NCBI GenBank assembly: GCA_963925035.1
Contig: CAWUSK010000006.1
Location: 54,229 to 118,228 of the forward strand
From: UBA4466 sp963925035
GTDB lineage: Bacteria > Bacteroidota > Bacteroidia > Flavobacteriales_D > Crocinitomicaceae
DNA length: 64,000 nucleotides
Reading direction: 5' to 3'
The translations under genes and the position numbers were made by a program. Under the pieces are notes generated by a model. The model was not told the DNA's origin. It worked only from the letters and a program-made list of their open reading frames with translations, and made no database searches. This document shows positions 61,438-64,000 of this stretch, in pieces (the stretch's first letter is position 1; each line of letters opens with the position of its first letter).

Positions 61438-63858
61438 TTAATTTCTATCTAATTTATAAGTGTATTGCAGCATAACCGTGCGAGGCTGCTCAATTTTCAA
61501 TGGTCGCAATGAATATGTCTTGTTCGCAATATTTGCACTAATAATCGCCAACTTGTGCTTTTCATTTATATTAACCGAAATTCGCGCATCAAAAATCCAA
61601 TTTCCGTGACGGTGTGAATTATAAAAGTCCATGTATTCAATATTTTGAACATAGCTTAATCCTTCCGTAAACTCTTCGAAATCTTGAATTACGACATCCA
61701 TATTTTCAATCTTACTAAAATATTTAACGCTCGCCCCAACACTAAACTTCTTGAAAAATGTAAATTCAACATCTCCTTTTACATTGTGTAAAAAACGGTA
61801 TTTTAATATACGCTTGTTTGGACTTAAAGAAGTTGTGTTATAACTATATTCTTTTCCATAATAAACTGAATCTACGCCATAAATATAATCTGGAGTTAAT
61901 GTTGTTGGTAAAATGTAATTGTAACCTGACATAAATAACACATCAATTTTTTTACCAATCTTCGCCTTTCCTGAGAATGAAGCATCGATCCCTAAAACTC
62001 TTGATTTTCCAGTATTAATAAACTTAAAACCCGCAAAATTAGTTGGACTAGATCCATCTCCCCAAAAACCAAAGACATACTCAATTGTATTTTGATATTC
62101 TTGCCAAAAACCAGCCAGATCTAAATAGCCAAATATTTTACCAAACTTCAAGCCTTGTTTAATTCCAACCTCTCCATTCCAACTAGACTCAGGTTGAATA
62201 TCGTTGTTTGGAAATACACCAAAATTGCCAACTCCAGTTCTAATAAATCGTTCGGTAATTGTAGGAAAACGATAACCCTGTCCATAAGAAGCTCTAACAT
62301 ACGTTTCTTGGTACACTTTAATACTTGTTCCCGCTCTGAATATAGGTTTCAACGCAGTAATTGTATCATTCAATTGGAAATATTCAAGTCGACCACCGAT
62401 CGACAAATTTAAAACTTCTTTAAATTTCTTCTCAAGTTGTGTATATGCAGAAACATTTAATATTTGATTATTTCTACTTCCTGATCCAATATACATGTTA
62501 GCAAAAGAATTAGTAAAGATCCCTGTTATTCCCCCGATAAAATCTAGGTTTGCCAGATTCACATACTTTTTACTAAACATATAATCACCATAGTAACTCG
62601 TAGCTTCATTTGATTGATTGGCTGTCATATCATTTTTAGAATACAACAAGCGTCCCCTCAAAGAGTGTTTTCCATTTGCTTGAGAATTAAATGAAATATA
62701 TGGGTCTAAATTAAAAATAGTTTGATTTTGCAAAAAGGCAGCTCCTGGATATGCTCTAAACAAATCTGTTGAATCGCCTAACCAAGCAAAGACCATATTT
62801 GTTTCAGAAAGCATTACATTCCCATTAATCCCATAGCTTAATCCTCTAATTTTCTTAGAACGATGGCGGGTATTAAAATTAATACGGGCACGCTTTGAAG
62901 CCATTTGCTTATTCGTGAAATTTGAAACCGTATCTGCAAACTGAGAAGCCATAATTACGGAATCTTCAATCCCAGGTCCCATGTAACCATGGTCGTAATT
63001 AAAATTCCCTCCGATAACTAAGTCAAAATTCTTTATCATTCGAGAATGTAGGAAATTCACTCCTGTAATTAAAGGGAAATCATTCCACCAAGTTGCTCCT
63101 GCCTCTGAAGGTTTTGAGTAAAATCCACCATAAACATTCACTTTTGTCAATGGTTTAGCTTTAGGATAAGCTGTTCTAATATGAATTGAACCAGAAAGTG
63201 CTGAGCTACCTGATAATACAGAAGCCGCACCTTTTGTCACTTCAATTTGGCTAATATTTTCAACAGGAATAAAACCCCATTCTGGACGACCTGCATCACC
63301 AGATAACATAGGCATATCATCAACAATCACTGCTACTTTCGAGCCAACACCAAATGTAAATCCTGAACCACCCCGAATTTGTGGTTCTCCATCTAATATG
63401 TTTAAACCTGGTGTTTGGTCTAATGCAGTTTCAATACTACGTGTATTTTTGTTTTCAATTATTTCAGGTCGAATTATTTCCATTGAAACGGTTTGATCTT
63501 CAAGTGGCTTGTCAAATTTACCTACCCTTACATCTACTCCTTCAATTTCTTGTATATATGATTTAAGGGTAACATTATGCGTTACGGTTTCATCATTCTT
63601 AATAAATAAAGTTGCTGTATCAGTAATTAATGAGGTATATCTATAAATAATCGTACAAACTTTTGAAGGTAATTCAATTAAATAATTACCATTATCATCT
63701 GTTAAAATTCCGATTGTAATATCACCTCTGTAAATTACTGAAGCTCCCATAACTGGTTCTCCCTTTTCATCAGTCACTTTACCTACTAACGTTCCTTTTT
63801 GAGCAAACAAGGATGTTCCAGTAATTAATACTGAGATAAAAATCAATACGTATTTCAT
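61438..63858 (-). CDS. TonB-dependent receptor with carboxypeptidase-like N-terminal domain
   Basis: 806 residues. Signal peptide (about 1-19, ending LFAQ), then a carboxypeptidase-regulatory-like domain (about 22-105; VGKVTDEKGEPVMGASVIYR, ILTDDNGNYLIELPS). Plug at about 120-235 (ALDQTPGLNILDGEPQIRGG, then SVLSGSSALSGSIHIRTAYP). The large barrel ends ...VMLQYTYKLDRN. It imports an unknown ligand such as siderophore, glycan or metal complex. It lies upstream of the riboswitch, so it is not under that switch, but no terminator separates them. Its own 3' end runs into the B12 leader. Confidence 0.9.
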   Translation of the reverse strand: MKYVLIFISVLITGTSLFAQKGTLVGKVTDEKGEPVMGASVIYRGDITIGILTDDNGNYLIELPSKVCTIIYRYTSLITDTATLFIKNDETVTHNVTLKSYIQEIEGVDVRVGKFDKPLEDQTVSMEIIRPEIIENKNTRSIETALDQTPGLNILDGEPQIRGGSGFTFGVGSKVAVIVDDMPMLSGDAGRPEWGFIPVENISQIEVTKGAASVLSGSSALSGSIHIRTAYPKAKPLTKVNVYGGFYSKPSEAGATWWNDFPLITGVNFLHSRMIKNFDLVIGGNFNYDHGYMGPGIEDSVIMASQFADTVSNFTNKQMASKRARINFNTRHRSKKIRGLSYGINGNVMLSETNMVFAWLGDSTDLFRAYPGAAFLQNQTIFNLDPYISFNSQANGKHSLRGRLLYSKNDMTANQSNEATSYYGDYMFSKKYVNLANLDFIGGITGIFTNSFANMYIGSGSRNNQILNVSAYTQLEKKFKEVLNLSIGGRLEYFQLNDTITALKPIFRAGTSIKVYQETYVRASYGQGYRFPTITERFIRTGVGNFGVFPNNDIQPESSWNGEVGIKQGLKFGKIFGYLDLAGFWQEYQNTIEYVFGFWGDGSSPTNFAGFKFINTGKSRVLGIDASFSGKAKIGKKIDVLFMSGYNYILPTTLTPDYIYGVDSVYYGKEYSYNTTSLSPNKRILKYRFLHNVKGDVEFTFFKKFSVGASVKYFSKIENMDVVIQDFEEFTEGLSYVQNIEYMDFYNSHRHGNWIFDARISVNINEKHKLAIISANIANKTYSLRPLKIEQPRTVMLQYTYKLDRN

Positions 63859-63867
63859 AGTAAATAA

Positions 63868-63899
63868 TTAAAAAAGCCGTTCACAGACGTGAACGGCTT
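63868..63899 (-). terminator. Intrinsic terminator of the gene at the window's end
   Basis: Perfect 11-base stem (AAGCCGTTCAC and GTGAACGGCTT) with a four-base loop AGAC, followed in the minus direction by a T-run. It separates the partial T9SS gene (stop at 63925) from the TonB receptor gene start at 63858. Confidence 0.88.
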
Positions 63900-63924
63900 C
63901 AAATTTAATCTTTTTTTTGAATTA

Positions 63925-64000
63925 TTAATTTTTCAAAAATTCGAATGAATATGCCTTATTATTTGCATTCAAGTGAATAAAGTAAACACCAGGTGCTCCG
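63925..64000 (-). CDS. C-terminal end of a T9SS-exported protein (rest outside window)
   Basis: Only the last 24 codons are present: GAPGVYFIHLNANNKAYSFE, then FLKN and stop TAA at 63927-63925. This is the final strand pattern of a T9SS type A sorting domain (G.Y.i.i......k.... K). The protein continues beyond base 64000. Nothing can be said of its function. Confidence 0.7.
   Translation of the reverse strand, partial: GAPGVYFIHLNANNKAYSFEFLKN

Noticed and set aside
1..64000. tRNA, rRNA, CRISPR, prophage or intact IS elements
   Set aside because: Intergenic gaps were read for cloverleaf-like stems, spaced direct repeats, integrase or transposase genes and none were found.

Overview
The window is an AT-rich chromosomal stretch of a Bacteroidota bacterium. 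Gene content and order point to Flavobacteriales, probably a Crocinitomicaceae/Fluviicola-like lineage; this is inferred from protein families, not from a database search. Supporting signs are type IX secretion (T9SS) sorting tails, a PorD/DUF4835 gene, a GldI-like lipoprotein, TonB receptors, promoters of the Bacteroidota type (TTTG at -33, TAnnTTTG at -7), almost no Shine-Dalgarno sites, and long runs of genes that overlap by 1, 4 or 14 bases. I saw no tRNA, rRNA, CRISPR array, phage or intact insertion sequence.

Layout. 1-5100 (+): 3' part of gyrA, a TPR protein, and rpsA with promoter and terminator. 5077-5515: remnant of a broken gene. 5501-10306 (-): selO, proC, an unknown exported protein, and mdh. 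10547-12571 (+): an ECF sigma factor with a membrane-anchored partner. 12873-26997 (-): long compact operons: GSCFA protein, recN, porD, coaBC, rpoZ, bamD; an M23/LysM endopeptidase; two FKBP lipoproteins, a DHH phosphoesterase, dapA, DUF6913, ligA, prmC and a small beta-barrel. 27166-34099 (+): TetR regulator, ABC ATPase, HlyD and TolC exporter set, then an EamA permease and a DUF58 protein. 34405-41042: DUF4301, a methyltransferase, a second ECF sigma module, a LuxR-type response regulator and ilvE. 41149-48705: recQ, an XRE/S24 repressor with a striking operator-like dyad, YihY, an ABC ATPase, a MATE pump and fmt. 48904-54897 (+): HU, a TrmH-type methylase, a ribosomal protein THX carrying a histone-H1-like tail, then serC, serA, DUF1015, yggS and DUF1684.

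The most interesting region is 55615-61420 (-). A cobalamin riboswitch precedes five tightly packed genes: a DUF4465 protein with a T9SS tail, a BtuB-like TonB receptor, a YncE/DUF5074 beta-propeller lipoprotein resembling BtuG, a second T9SS-exported protein of unknown function, and a TPMT-like methyltransferase. This looks like a vitamin B12 capture system of the Bacteroidota type, in which two accessory surface proteins use T9SS tails instead of lipid anchors. A larger TonB receptor lies immediately upstream, and the window ends inside another T9SS substrate gene.

Other points for a second look are an ABC ATPase with several catalytic motifs missing, two diverged copies of a roughly 180-base repeat that both sit between convergent genes, and a small element with terminal inverted repeats after recQ.
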